64,000 nt of DNA from Prevotella sp. (GCA_017554385.1 JAFZIL010000065.1:144969-208968), one strand, 5' to 3'; numbered from the stretch's first letter, positions 1 to 9,745 are shown. Notes: a model not told the origin generated them from the letters alone. A program made the numbers and translations.

Positions 1-1533
1 AGCGACACCGGCATCGTTGCCGTCGCTGGTAGTCCAACCCTTAGCAGCCTGTGCATTGAAATAAGGATCCCATGTGGTCAGAGCATCGTCGAGCTTCTGA
101 CGGTCCCAAGGATAGTTACCATTGCGCCATGCGGCAAGCACTGCATTGCGTCCGCTGACGGCAGCATTCCACTGTGCAATATACTTCTTCCAAGCCTGCA
201 AATGCTCCACGCTGGCATTAACATCCATATTAAATGCGCGGGCTATCGTGTTGCGGATGAAGAAGGCACCGCCTGTTCCGCCATTGCCCGGCCAAGCCAT
301 GCTGAAGTTCACCTTGCCGTCCTCGGCCACGTCGGCAATCATGTAGTACCACTGGTAGTACTCGCCGAAGATAGGACCTACCTCCTTGGTCACGTCGCCA
401 ATACCCATGGTGCAGGTAGTCTCCAGGTTGAAGACGGGCTCAGTGGGCCATGATGACTTACCGGTGTTGGCATTGCGTATCTCGGCAGCAAAGAAATACT
501 TGCCTGCGGGCAGATCCTCGTGGAAGGCATTGTAGGTAGCCGTGTTGGCATAACCACTCTGGATGGCCGAACGCAGTGCATCGATATTGGCATCGTCGGT
601 CAGGTGGCCCCAGTTGCCACCCTGCAGGTTCAGTTTGTATGAGGCACTATAGGCGCCACCGCGTCCCCAACCGGAAAGCGAGGGAATGTCGAGACCGGGG
701 ATAAGACCCTTCAGATCGACAGACGACTTGTCAAGGAATGCATCGAAAGCCAGCTTCAAGGCCTCGTAAACACTCTCACCGGTACTGAAGTCGTCAAAGG
801 CATTCTGTGACATACCACCCTCAGCAACTTCGATAGCACCCTGCAGTTCTGACTGGTCGCCAGAGAACTCCGGTACGTTCATCAGGACCTTGGCCTGGTC
901 TACAATACGCTGGAGCTTGCGCACGTCGAAAACCTCATTGGCCTCGTTCACGGCGAAGTTGGTCACCGAAATGTTCTCGGGCATAGCGGTGAGGTTGATG
1001 ACGAGCGTGGGCACACCCTCATGGGCCGACAGTGTGTCGCTCACGGCAACCACACCTACCACCTCGGTCCAGTCGGCAGCATAAGTAACACTCGAAATCA
1101 CCTCAACGGGAGCAAACACATCGGGTGTGGTCACCTTGGTCAGCGAACCGTCCATGTTGATGAATGCCTGTGCAGTAGCGGTGTTGGCAGATGTCTCGCC
1201 CTTCACCCAGAAGGACACCACATAGGTCTTACCGACCTCAACAGCCACCGTCTGGCAGAGCGAACCGTTGGCTGCAGCGCCCATGCTGGTGAGCACATTC
1301 TCGCCCTTAGGACCCGTACCAGCCTCAGACGACCAAGCATTAGCATCGATAGCACCGCCCTCGACGTTGGTCCATCCGTTGGTGGCATCGGCGAAATTGC
1401 CGTTGGTAAGCAGGTTGGCACTGCTTACACACATTCTCTGCGAATAGGTGTAGACATAATCGCCCACTTCGTGTGCGTATGTAAACACGGCAGTCATCGC
1501 AGCAAAGACAGATAAAAGTAGTCTTTTCTTCAT
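1..1533 (-). CDS. Secreted protein with carbohydrate-binding-like N-terminus (C-terminus cut by window edge)
   Basis: The frame is open for 511 codons from ATG at 1533 to base 1, so the C-terminus lies outside the window. Residues 1-21 (MKKRLLLSVFAAMTAVFTYA) look like a signal peptide. Residues about 35-110 (NLLTNGNFADATNGW, then GSLCQTVAVEVGKTYVVSFW) resemble CBM4/9-type jelly-roll modules that bind polysaccharide. The rest matches no family I know. A TAACTTTG box at 1598-1605 gives it its own promoter, although it lies 246 bases downstream of the giant PL11 lyase on the same strand. An extracellular or outer-membrane role in glycan binding is inferred from the signal peptide, this module and the neighbour. 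The catalytic function, if any, is unknown. Confidence 0.75.
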   Translation of the reverse strand, partial: MKKRLLLSVFAAMTAVFTYAHEVGDYVYTYSQRMCVSSANLLTNGNFADATNGWTNVEGGAIDANAWSSEAGTGPKGENVLTSMGAAANGSLCQTVAVEVGKTYVVSFWVKGETSANTATAQAFINMDGSLTKVTTPDVFAPVEVISSVTYAADWTEVVGVVAVSDTLSAHEGVPTLVINLTAMPENISVTNFAVNEANEVFDVRKLQRIVDQAKVLMNVPEFSGDQSELQGAIEVAEGGMSQNAFDDFSTGESVYEALKLAFDAFLDKSSVDLKGLIPGLDIPSLSGWGRGGAYSASYKLNLQGGNWGHLTDDANIDALRSAIQSGYANTATYNAFHEDLPAGKYFFAAEIRNANTGKSSWPTEPVFNLETTCTMGIGDVTKEVGPIFGEYYQWYYMIADVAEDGKVNFSMAWPGNGGTGGAFFIRNTIARAFNMDVNASVEHLQAWKKYIAQWNAAVSGRNAVLAAWRNGNYPWDRQKLDDALTTWDPYFNAQAAKGWTTSDGNDAGVA

Positions 1534-1597
1534 AATGATTTGATTTTGTTAGTTATTAATGAAATAGTAATTGAATGATTTGCTGTAGTTTCGGGTG

Positions 1598-1605
1598 CAA
1601 AGTTA
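1598..1605 (-). promoter_or_regulatory. Bacteroidota -7 box TAACTTTG
   Basis: TAACTTTGCA on the minus strand, 65 bases upstream of the ATG at 1533. It matches the TAnnTTTG consensus of Bacteroidota sigma factor. Confidence 0.6.
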
Positions 1606-1724
1606 CGACATTTCTTGATATAGCGCAAGAAAAGGATACATAATTTTTTGGTTTTTTCCTGTAATTATTGAGAAGGGCGCACAAATATACCGATATTTGA
1701 ACAATCGTAAATAGAAACTGACCC

Positions 1725-1746
1725 CATCCCTGTGGTTGCAGGGATG
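1725..1746 (-). terminator. Stem-loop after the giant PL11 lyase gene
   Basis: A perfect 8-bp stem (CATCCCTG / CAGGGATG) with a 6-base loop lies 34 bases past the stop codon of the minus-strand lyase gene. The following minus-strand sequence is only moderately T-rich, so termination is plausible rather than certain. Confidence 0.5.
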
Positions 1747-1779
1747 AGGCCAGTAACGCTACCTATTGAAGATGAATCC

Positions 1780-4700
1780 TTATCTGATAACGACAGTCTC
1801 ACTCTGGCAGTTGCGCCCACATTGCATCTTCACGATATAAACGCCAGGCACAACGCCAAGCTGGCGGACGGCCTGTCGCAGGTCGGCACGACGAGCATAG
1901 ACGGTGCCTACCTGTTTGCCACCAGTTGTAAAGACCTGTGCCTCGACCGTCTCGTTGGAGCCGATGCGTCCGATGCCGTCAGAGGCATTGCCAGTGATGC
2001 GCAGCACGCCGGTCTTCTCCTTCAGTCCGTCGGTATTCCAGTAGAGTCCGTCGGGCAGCTGGGGCAGTTCTAATGCCGGTGTTCCCGAGAAACTGCCGGT
2101 GACGGTCCAGAGCGTAAACTCGTCGCCGCTCTTCGGGCTGTAGCTGTCGAGTAGGGTGACACGGAGTGTGCCGTTAAATGTCATCATTTGCGGTTGCAAC
2201 TGGGAGTTTTTCCCGTTACCGATGAGGAAATTGACTACGGCTCCCTGCTGCACATTGAGCAGAGCATTGGTCTTGATAGTTCCGGGTGTGGTCTCATTGA
2301 CAGTGGACCCACATGGCACCAACACGCCTCCACTCTGTAGCTGCAGGGTGTTGAGACGTCCCTGGCCCACGATACGGCCGCTACCCTTTACCGTGGTGGA
2401 ATTGGCTCCACAGACGAGCGTCTCGAGCGAGGCTTGGTTGAAGGTAAACGTACCGTCCTCGACAATCATGGCGGCATTGATCTTGCCCAACGTCATCACG
2501 GTCATCTTGCCCGCACCGCGCTTGGTCAAGGCCGACGGGCTCTTGGCAATGGTATTGCCGTAGGGGTCGGTACGCTCGGAGGTGACGCCAATCTCGGTAT
2601 TAAGGAAGAAGCTATCGCCATTACCGCCCAAGATCCACTGGCCGGAACCGGTGAGGGTGCCCTCGCCAGTGAGCTTGCCCAGCTCAATGTTCTTGCCATC
2701 GTTGCCCACATAGGTATCCTTCTCAACCTTCAGCGTGGCATGGGGCAGGCCCTTTGTATTTCGGATAACCCATTGAGGATCGTAGGACTTCTTGTTCTGG
2801 CGGTTGTTCTTGTTGGCAACGATGGTGCCGGTGAACTCGCTCCAATCACCGTCGAAATAGCATCTCACGCCACCAGTGTATACATTGAACGTGCCGGCGC
2901 CACTAAGCTTGCCGGTATAGGTTGAACGGAAACCGGCATAGAGCGTACCCGTCTTGCCCTGCGGCACGATGAAATTGGCCTTGTTGCTGATATTGGTACG
3001 CTCGTCGTTAGCTGCCCAGAGCGTACCGCCCTGGAACTCGACCTCGGCAGGGAGCTGCTCGTTATAGTTGGAATGGTTTGAAGTCATGGTGCCTGCCTTC
3101 AGCACAAGCTTGGCAAAGGTATTGCCAGCAAACATCTCCATGGATCCAGCTCCCGTCTTGCTGACGACGGCACCTGCGCCCTTGATGCCCTTGTTGAAGA
3201 TGACACCCTTGCCATTGGGCACATCGATGGTGGTCTCGCCACTGACGTTGAGCTGCTGATCGGTAATCATGTTGGCACCATTTATCTGCAGGGTTGCACC
3301 GTCGTTCAGGGTGATGCTACGGCTGACGTTGCCAAGGGAACCAAATGCCTGACCACTGTTGTTGGCCAGCATAGACACCGTGACGGTACCACCGTTGACG
3401 ATGGTGTTGCCTGAATTGTTCCAGTTGTTGATGGTGAGCTTGGCTTTGCCGTTCTTGGTCAAGGGAGCACCGCCCACGATGCTGTCGCCGCTCAGCGTGT
3501 AGTTTTTCTCATCGTTGTTGAAGGTCACCGACTTAGGACTGACTACGCCACGGATGACCACATTGGTCGAAGTGGCCTGGTCGTCGAAGACCACATCGTC
3601 GCCATAGGCCGAGTAGACGCTCTGTCCGTCGAGCAGGAAGTTCTGAGTGACGGCCTGCTGCCATACATTATCTCCATCGCTACCATTCCAGGTGATAGTG
3701 CCTGGCTCGCGCATATTGCCGATGACGAGCACAAGCTTGCCACCGACATGGCGCAGGCTGGTGACAACATCGACGGCGAGGCCCTCAATGATGACATCGT
3801 CCAACGAGCCGCTGACGGAGCCCACCTCACCCAGCTCATAGCTGCCTTCAACAGGCGTGCCATTGACAACGAACTCGAAGACGGGCGACTTGTACTTAGG
3901 ACCGTACTGCCAGTCGTGGGTCTGTAGGGTAAGGGTGGAGACATTGAGCTTGTCGAGCGTGCTCTGATCGGTGACATCGAACACCACACGTGCGCCATAC
4001 TGCAGCGTCAGCTCAGAGAAGGTTGTGGTGCCCACAGCGCCAGCGCCTCCAGGCTGTATGGTAGCATTGTAGAGTGCCTCGGCGCCAGCCAAGAACTTGC
4101 CACCGTTGCTGAGGAGCGTGGTATGGCGGTTGAGCCAGAGAGGCGAAGACTCCATGGTGCCGTCGAAGCAGAGCGTGCCGTTCCACACCTCAGTCTTTCC
4201 GGAATGCTTCTCGATGACGTTGGGCAGGACGAGCATACCCTCGCCCTGTTTTACCAAGTGCATGTCGCCGCCAAAGGCACCACCGGTGAGCGTTGTGGTA
4301 TAGGCATTGACGGTACGTGCGGGCTGTTTGGGTGTGCCGCTGGTGGCCTGCTGCGAACCCGATCCCTGTACCCAAGCCGGTGTGTTCACGGTAAGGATCC
4401 AGGGTGATGCTCCATCCGTGACGCTGATGGTCTTGTCTTCATAGCCGGAGACGAGCAGGTGGTCGCCTGAGCCGATAGTGCCATCGACCTCAGTGCGTCC
4501 CTCGAGCGTCAATGCGGGCGGCTCCTTGGTAATGCCCTCGAGCTCACCGAGGAAGAAGCTGGGGTGAGGCGGCTGGTTGTAGCCTACCGACTGCCAGGTC
4601 ATGGCGTTGCGATACTCATGGTCGTACCAGAGCGAGGTGACGGCCCAGGGAGACTCGTAGCTCGAAATCTGTATGCGCAGGGTATTGTCGTTGACACGCG

Positions 4701-6459
4701 TAACTATTTCCTCGCGCCAGTCACCGATGATATCGCCCAGGAAGCAGGGGTTGTTCTTACTGTCGTTATTCAGGTTGCCGCCACCCATCCAGCAACGGCT
4801 GTTGGGATAGCTACGCCCCGTATGCACTTCGGTTTGTCCAGGGGCCTTATAGACACAGGGAGCACGCTCCACGCCCGGTGAGTCCATGAACTCGTCGAGG
4901 AGGTCGCCGTCCCAGTAGACGCGCATGTTCAGATAGTCATCGTTAGCCAGGTTCTTGCCCGTTATGACCTTGTCGGCAACCAGGCTGATGGCCTCGATGC
5001 CGAAAGAGATGCCTATGGCACCCGGATGGTCGCCCACGAAATTGCCGGCCATGCAACGCCCGTTGTCGCCGCCAGCGCCAGTGGTGTAGCGCAGTGTTGA
5101 TGACATGGCGTCGGTATAGGCGATGCCGGGCACGCTACTGCCCTCAAGGCAGACGAACTGTTCCAATCCCCAGCGATAGGGATCCAAATCGCCACAGTGT
5201 TGGGCATCGCCGTGTCCGAAGCCCGTCGTCGAGAGTCCGTAGCCCGTATCATCGATGATCATCGAGCCGAAGACAATCTCATCGCGACCGTCCATGTCGA
5301 CATCGGCAATGGCGAAGTTATGGAAACCGTTGCCAAACCAGGGAGAAGAACCCTGATAGCAGTTCCAGCGCCACAACTGGGTAAGCTCGTGGGTATCCTT
5401 GTTCACCTGCAGGGCACAGAACTTATGACGCGTGTAAGCGCCACGGCCCAGGAAGATGGCAGGGTTGCGGCCATCGAAATAAGGTGCACCGAAATAGTGC
5501 TTGCATGAACGGTGGCCGGTGTCGTTGGTTCCCCACACGGTGGCATAGTCGCTCTCACCTGCCTCATAGCGCGGCAGGGGATAAGCTGCTGGTGTCCAGT
5601 TTTCTGAGCCGTCCCATCCGTAAGGCTCGCCCGTCTCGCCGTTCATATAGAGAAGGTACTCGGCACCGTCGCGGGTGTATTCGGCACGTGGGGCATAATA
5701 ATCCATGTTACCGATTTTGATGGTCTTGCCTGTAGCCGTATGGATGATCATATTGTCGGCACCACGCATCAGGGCCTCAGCCTTACCATCCTGATCCCAG
5801 TCGTAGAGGATGAGGTCGAACTGCTCATCGGGACCGGCCATGAGGTTAGGCCCCATGTCTATCTGCCACAGACGGGTGCCGTCCATCTTATAGCACTCGT
5901 GCAGGTTGAAGGTGGTGGTATTGCCCTCAACATTAAGATTCTGGTCGTTGCGACGCTTCACCACGATTTCCATCTGGCCGTCACCGTCGACATCGGCCAC
6001 AGAGCAGTCGTTGAGCGAGTACTGACTGGTGACGGTTGCACCGGCACGGTTCACCACAGGCTTCACGGCGATGTCCCAGTACTGGTGGTCCCAGGGCTTC
6101 ACCTCTTCCGAGGCCAAGTCCTGACGCTCCTCACCACGAACCACGGGCACCACCTTGTAGGTGCTGCTCTTCGACCCGCTGTTATCCTGATAGTTGGAAA
6201 CGGAGAGCGGATGGCTGTTGATTTTCGTGCCGTTACGGTAGAGGTTGTACTGAGTGTCGAAATACTCAGTGGGCAGCTTGCGCCACGACACATAGATGCC
6301 CGAGCCGGAGACACCGTAGCGGTCGTCCTGTCCGGTCTTGTCGCCCTGGGGAATGGCCACAAGGCCTCGTGTGAGCTTGTCGGTGAAACGCTGTGCATGG
6401 GCAGCACCTGCCGACAGAAGGCAGATGAGAGCCGCAATGAATAGTCTCTTCGTCATCAT
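1780..6459 (-). CDS. Giant PL11-like rhamnogalacturonan lyase with beta-helix (PATR) tail and sorting-type C-terminus
   Basis: 1559 residues; usual PL11 enzymes have 600-800. After a signal peptide (ending AGAAHAQ), residues about 25-640 form a PL11-like beta-propeller. It carries the calcium-loop signatures DVDGDGQMEIVVKRR, DWDQDGKAEALMRG and DVDMDGRDEIVFGS, and the family end motif GYNQPPHPSFF. Residues about 690-1460 hold repeated beta-strand units such as LTKNGKAKLTINNW and TKRGAGKMTVM, typical of autotransporter-associated (PATR) beta-helix repeats. The last 70 residues (VFTTGGKQVGTVYARR, then GVYIVKM) look like a type A T9SS sorting domain. Expected role: cleavage of the rhamnogalacturonan I backbone at the cell surface. 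The catalytic part differs from the two PL11 enzymes at 16.5-21.3 kb at positions those share, so substrate is uncertain. Confidence 0.85.
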   Translation of the reverse strand: MMTKRLFIAALICLLSAGAAHAQRFTDKLTRGLVAIPQGDKTGQDDRYGVSGSGIYVSWRKLPTEYFDTQYNLYRNGTKINSHPLSVSNYQDNSGSKSSTYKVVPVVRGEERQDLASEEVKPWDHQYWDIAVKPVVNRAGATVTSQYSLNDCSVADVDGDGQMEIVVKRRNDQNLNVEGNTTTFNLHECYKMDGTRLWQIDMGPNLMAGPDEQFDLILYDWDQDGKAEALMRGADNMIIHTATGKTIKIGNMDYYAPRAEYTRDGAEYLLYMNGETGEPYGWDGSENWTPAAYPLPRYEAGESDYATVWGTNDTGHRSCKHYFGAPYFDGRNPAIFLGRGAYTRHKFCALQVNKDTHELTQLWRWNCYQGSSPWFGNGFHNFAIADVDMDGRDEIVFGSMIIDDTGYGLSTTGFGHGDAQHCGDLDPYRWGLEQFVCLEGSSVPGIAYTDAMSSTLRYTTGAGGDNGRCMAGNFVGDHPGAIGISFGIEAISLVADKVITGKNLANDDYLNMRVYWDGDLLDEFMDSPGVERAPCVYKAPGQTEVHTGRSYPNSRCWMGGGNLNNDSKNNPCFLGDIIGDWREEIVTRVNDNTLRIQISSYESPWAVTSLWYDHEYRNAMTWQSVGYNQPPHPSFFLGELEGITKEPPALTLEGRTEVDGTIGSGDHLLVSGYEDKTISVTDGASPWILTVNTPAWVQGSGSQQATSGTPKQPARTVNAYTTTLTGGAFGGDMHLVKQGEGMLVLPNVIEKHSGKTEVWNGTLCFDGTMESSPLWLNRHTTLLSNGGKFLAGAEALYNATIQPGGAGAVGTTTFSELTLQYGARVVFDVTDQSTLDKLNVSTLTLQTHDWQYGPKYKSPVFEFVVNGTPVEGSYELGEVGSVSGSLDDVIIEGLAVDVVTSLRHVGGKLVLVIGNMREPGTITWNGSDGDNVWQQAVTQNFLLDGQSVYSAYGDDVVFDDQATSTNVVIRGVVSPKSVTFNNDEKNYTLSGDSIVGGAPLTKNGKAKLTINNWNNSGNTIVNGGTVTVSMLANNSGQAFGSLGNVSRSITLNDGATLQINGANMITDQQLNVSGETTIDVPNGKGVIFNKGIKGAGAVVSKTGAGSMEMFAGNTFAKLVLKAGTMTSNHSNYNEQLPAEVEFQGGTLWAANDERTNISNKANFIVPQGKTGTLYAGFRSTYTGKLSGAGTFNVYTGGVRCYFDGDWSEFTGTIVANKNNRQNKKSYDPQWVIRNTKGLPHATLKVEKDTYVGNDGKNIELGKLTGEGTLTGSGQWILGGNGDSFFLNTEIGVTSERTDPYGNTIAKSPSALTKRGAGKMTVMTLGKINAAMIVEDGTFTFNQASLETLVCGANSTTVKGSGRIVGQGRLNTLQLQSGGVLVPCGSTVNETTPGTIKTNALLNVQQGAVVNFLIGNGKNSQLQPQMMTFNGTLRVTLLDSYSPKSGDEFTLWTVTGSFSGTPALELPQLPDGLYWNTDGLKEKTGVLRITGNASDGIGRIGSNETVEAQVFTTGGKQVGTVYARRADLRQAVRQLGVVPGVYIVKMQCGRNCQSETVVIR

Positions 6460-6499
6460 GTTTTAGTATTTAGTTATGAATTGTAGCGAATGATGGCTG

Positions 6500-6507
6500 C
6501 AAAAGTA
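6500..6507 (-). promoter_or_regulatory. Bacteroidota -7 box TACTTTTG
   Basis: TACTTTTGCA on the minus strand, 41 bases upstream of the giant lyase ATG at 6459. Confidence 0.6.
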
Positions 6508-6633
6508 CGAATAATCTGACGAAGACAGCTACGATTTATGAGAAAAATGATTCGTTTATTGTCCGAACCATTGATTGTTACGCCTGATGAAAATATTTCG
6601 GCCAAAAGAGTTTGTCATGTCGAGGAAAGTGAG

Positions 6634-6641
6634 TAACTTTG
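6634..6641 (+). promoter_or_regulatory. -7 box TAACTTTG that decides the nrdJ start
   Basis: TAACTTTGCA with a TTG 22 bases upstream. It lies inside the open frame upstream of ATG 6665, so transcription starts past the more distal in-frame start codons. Confidence 0.65.
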
Positions 6642-6664
6642 CAGACATAATTTCAATAAACCTT

Positions 6665-9256
6665 ATGGAACCACAGAAAACCTATAGCTATGAGGAGGCT
6701 TTGCAGGCCTCACTCGCCTATTTTGCCGGTGACGAGCTGGCTGCCCGCGTTTGGGTGAACAAGTATGCAATGAAAGACTCTCAGGGCAACATCTACGAGC
6801 AGTCGCCACAGGACATGCACTGGCGCCTGGCCCGCGAGATTGGACGTATGGAGCGGAAATACCAGAACCCGATGAGCGACGAGCAGATCTTCGAGCTCCT
6901 CGACCATTTCCGGTACATCGTGCCTGCCGGTAGTCCGATGACGGGTATTGGCAATAATCATCAGGTGGCTTCGTTGAGCAACTGCTTCGTCATCGGTCTG
7001 GACGGCGATGCCGACTCGTATGGCGCCATCATGCGCATCGACGAGGAGCAGGTGCAGCTGATGAAACGCCGCGGCGGCGTGGGCCACGACCTGAGCCACA
7101 TACGCCCGAAAGGGTCGCCCGTGAATAATTCGGCCCTTACGTCGACAGGATTGGTGCCCTTTATGGAACGTTATAGTAATAGTACGCGCGAGGTGGCACA
7201 GGACGGCCGACGCGGTGCGCTGATGCTCTCGGTGAGCATCAAGCACCCTGACAGCGAGGCTTTCATCGACGCGAAGATGACCGAAGGCAAGGTGACCGGT
7301 GCCAACGTATCGGTGAAAATCGACGACGCGTTTATGGAGGCAGCCGTTACAGGCAAACCCTACCAGCAGCAATTTCCCATCGACAGCAACGAACCGCAAT
7401 TCGTGCGCGAAATCTCAGCCAAGGAACTTTGGGGAAAGATTGTGCACAATGCATGGAAGAGTGCCGAACCCGGTGTGCTGTTCTGGGATACCATCCTGCG
7501 CGAGAGCATTCCAGACTGCTATGCCGACCTGGGATTCCGCACAGTATCGACGAACCCCTGCGGCGAGATTCCCCTTTGTCCATACGACTCGTGCCGACTG
7601 CTCAGCATCAACCTATACTCGTATGTCGAGAATCCCTTTACTCCACAAGCCACATTCAACTTTGACAAGTTCCGCGAGCACGTGCGTGCTGCACAGCGCA
7701 TCATGGACGACATCGTGGACTTGGAGCTGGAGAAGATTGACTTGATTATGGAGAAGATCATGCAGGACCCGCAGTCGATGGAAGTGAAGGGTGCCGAGTA
7801 TCATCTTTGGGAGAAAATCAAGGCGAAAAGCTCGAAAGGACGCCGTACCGGTGTAGGCATCACTGCCGAAGGCGACATGATTGCCGCCATGGGACTGCGC
7901 TATGGTACGCAGGAGGCTACCGACTTCTCAGTGTCCGTACATCGCACACTGGCACTTGCTGCCTACGGAGCAAGCGTCGAGATGGCTCGCGAGCGTGGTG
8001 CCTTCGAGATCTACGACGCCAAGCGCGAACAGCAGAACCCCTTCATCATGCGACTGAAGGAAGCCGACGGCCAGCTGTACGACGAGATGGTGAAGTGTGG
8101 CCGACGCAACATTGCCTGTCTGACCATCGCACCCACGGGCACTACCAGCCTGATGACACAGACGACGAGTGGCATAGAGCCGGTGTTCATGCCTTTCTAC
8201 AAACGTCGTCGCAAGGTGAATGCCAACGATACCAACGTGCACGTGGACTTCGTCGACGAAGTAGGCGATGCCTTCGAGGAGTATATCGTCTACCACCCGA
8301 AGTTCCTGGAGTGGATGAAGGTACAGGGACTGGATCCCAATCAGCGCTATACACAGGAAGAGATTGACGAATTGGTAGCCCGCTCGCCCTATTTCAAGGC
8401 CACGGCCAACGATGTTGACTGGCTGATGAAGGTGCGCATGCAGGGTGCCATCCAGAAGTGGGTGGACCACTCTATCAGCGTCACCGTGAACCTGCCCAAC
8501 GATGTCGATGAAGAACTGGTAAACCGTCTCTACGTCGAAGCTTGGCGCAGCGGATGCAAGGGATGCACCATCTATCGCGACGGTTCGCGTGCAGGCGTGA
8601 TGATTTCGGTGTCGAAGAAAGACAAGAAGAAAAACGATGACGAGCAGGTGAAGGACAACAACATGGAGGTGGCTCCGAAGGAGGAAGCTCCCTGCAAGCA
8701 TCCCACCGTGACCGAGGTGCGCCCGCAGGTGTTGGAGTGCGACGTGGTGCGCTTCCAGAACAACAAGGAGAAATGGGTGGCCTTCGTCGGTCTGCTCGAC
8801 GGTTATCCCTACGAGATCTTCACCGGTCTGCAGGACGAGGAGGAGGGTATTATGCTGCCGAAGTCGGTCACCAAGGGAAAGATTATCAAGCAGATGAATC
8901 CCGACGGCACGAAGCGCTACGACTTCCAGTTCGAGAACAAACGCGGCTACAAGACCACCGTCGAAGGACTGTCGGAGAAGTTCAATCCTGAGTACTGGAA
9001 CTATGCTAAGCTCATCAGTGGCGTACTGCGCTACCGTATGCCCATTGACCACGTCATCAAGCTGGTCAGCTCGCTGCAGCTGAAGAGCGAGAGCATCAAC
9101 ACGTGGAAGAACGGCGTGGAGCGCGCACTGAAGAAATATGTCACCGACGGCACTGAGGCACGCGGACAGAAGTGTCCCGTATGCGGCCACGAGCCCTTGG
9201 TCTATCAAGAAGGCTGCCTTATCTGCAAGAATTGCGGAGCCAGCAGGTGTGGATGA
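6665..9256 (+). CDS. nrdJ: Adenosylcobalamin-dependent (class II) ribonucleotide reductase
   Basis: Reduces ribonucleotides to deoxyribonucleotides with coenzyme B12 as radical source. Seen motifs: SLSNCFVIGL (redox cysteine), NPCGEIPL with SCRLLSINLYSY (active-site finger loop), APTGTTS (phosphate binding), SVTVNLPND, and EAWRSGCKGCTIYRDGSR. A charged linker (KKDKKKNDDEQ) leads to a C-terminal domain that ends in a zinc-ribbon-like CPVCGHEP and CKNCGASRCG tail, as in long class II enzymes. The frame is open from 6575, but the promoter box at 6634 lies inside that extension. I therefore start at MEPQKTYSYEEAL (6665), giving 863 residues. No B12 riboswitch was recognised upstream. The gene stands alone, divergent from the lyase gene. 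Confidence 0.93.
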   Translation: MEPQKTYSYEEALQASLAYFAGDELAARVWVNKYAMKDSQGNIYEQSPQDMHWRLAREIGRMERKYQNPMSDEQIFELLDHFRYIVPAGSPMTGIGNNHQVASLSNCFVIGLDGDADSYGAIMRIDEEQVQLMKRRGGVGHDLSHIRPKGSPVNNSALTSTGLVPFMERYSNSTREVAQDGRRGALMLSVSIKHPDSEAFIDAKMTEGKVTGANVSVKIDDAFMEAAVTGKPYQQQFPIDSNEPQFVREISAKELWGKIVHNAWKSAEPGVLFWDTILRESIPDCYADLGFRTVSTNPCGEIPLCPYDSCRLLSINLYSYVENPFTPQATFNFDKFREHVRAAQRIMDDIVDLELEKIDLIMEKIMQDPQSMEVKGAEYHLWEKIKAKSSKGRRTGVGITAEGDMIAAMGLRYGTQEATDFSVSVHRTLALAAYGASVEMARERGAFEIYDAKREQQNPFIMRLKEADGQLYDEMVKCGRRNIACLTIAPTGTTSLMTQTTSGIEPVFMPFYKRRRKVNANDTNVHVDFVDEVGDAFEEYIVYHPKFLEWMKVQGLDPNQRYTQEEIDELVARSPYFKATANDVDWLMKVRMQGAIQKWVDHSISVTVNLPNDVDEELVNRLYVEAWRSGCKGCTIYRDGSRAGVMISVSKKDKKKNDDEQVKDNNMEVAPKEEAPCKHPTVTEVRPQVLECDVVRFQNNKEKWVAFVGLLDGYPYEIFTGLQDEEEGIMLPKSVTKGKIIKQMNPDGTKRYDFQFENKRGYKTTVEGLSEKFNPEYWNYAKLISGVLRYRMPIDHVIKLVSSLQLKSESINTWKNGVERALKKYVTDGTEARGQKCPVCGHEPLVYQEGCLICKNCGASRCG

Positions 9257-9264
9257 TTTATTGG

Positions 9265-9297
9265 GGAGTGAAAAGGAGTGAAGAGGAGTGAAGGGAC
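9265..9297 (+). repeat. Tandem GGAGTGAA repeats in the nrdJ-folB gap
   Basis: Three copies of an 11-base purine unit (GGAGTGAAAA, GGAGTGAAGA, GGAGTGAAGG) fill most of the gap. The unit resembles the complement of the repeat patch inside the TolC-type gene at 37262-37313. Confidence 0.5.
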
Positions 9298-9314
9298 AAT
9301 AGCTTTGAAATTGA

Positions 9315-9701
9315 ATGGACTATAGAGTGACAGATAGTTGTATCTATATCAACGACCTGCGGTTGTATGCCTATCATGGTGTGCTGCCGCAGGAGCGCAG
9401 GGTGGGAGGCGAGTTCCTTGTTACCCTACGCGTACATTATAATATTACGCGCGCACTCGAAACTGACAATGTCGATGATACGGTCAACTATGCCGAGCTC
9501 TGCCACCTGATAGAGCGTGAGATGGTTCTGCCATCTCAGTTGTTGGAACACGTTGCGGGACGTATCGCCCACACTGTATTCCATGCCTATCCTAAGACTA
9601 CGGCTGTCGACATCAAACTAACGAAGATCAACCCGCCAATGGGTGCCAACTGTGCCGGAGCTGGGGTGGAGTTACACTTAATAAATGATAAAACTAAATA
9701 A
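9315..9701 (+). CDS. folB: Dihydroneopterin aldolase
   Basis: Cytoplasmic folate-pathway enzyme that splits 7,8-dihydroneopterin into 6-hydroxymethyl-dihydropterin and glycolaldehyde. At 128 residues it has the family length. Family features visible are LRLYAYHGVLPQERRVGGEF near the N-terminus (with the conserved YHG and E), the central DDTVNYAELCHLIE, and LLEHVAGRI followed by the strand VDIKLTKINPPM. The next folate enzyme in the pathway, FolK, lies 50 kb away at 59774, so the two are not in one operon here. The ATG at 9315 lies 58 bases after nrdJ with no promoter box between, so co-transcription with nrdJ is possible. Confidence 0.9.
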   Translation: MDYRVTDSCIYINDLRLYAYHGVLPQERRVGGEFLVTLRVHYNITRALETDNVDDTVNYAELCHLIEREMVLPSQLLEHVAGRIAHTVFHAYPKTTAVDIKLTKINPPMGANCAGAGVELHLINDKTK

Positions 9702-9730
9702 CAGACGTCGGTTTTCTCGATGATAATCTG

Positions 9731-9738
9731 TAATTTTG
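9731..9738 (+). promoter_or_regulatory. -7 box TAATTTTG
   Basis: TAATTTTGCA 8 bases upstream of the amidase ATG at 9746, leaving an unusually short leader. Confidence 0.5.
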
Positions 9739-9745
9739 CAAACGA

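Noticed and set aside
6508-6664. Cobalamin riboswitch before nrdJ
   Set aside because: The leader after the promoter box is too short and no B12-box-like sequence was recognised.
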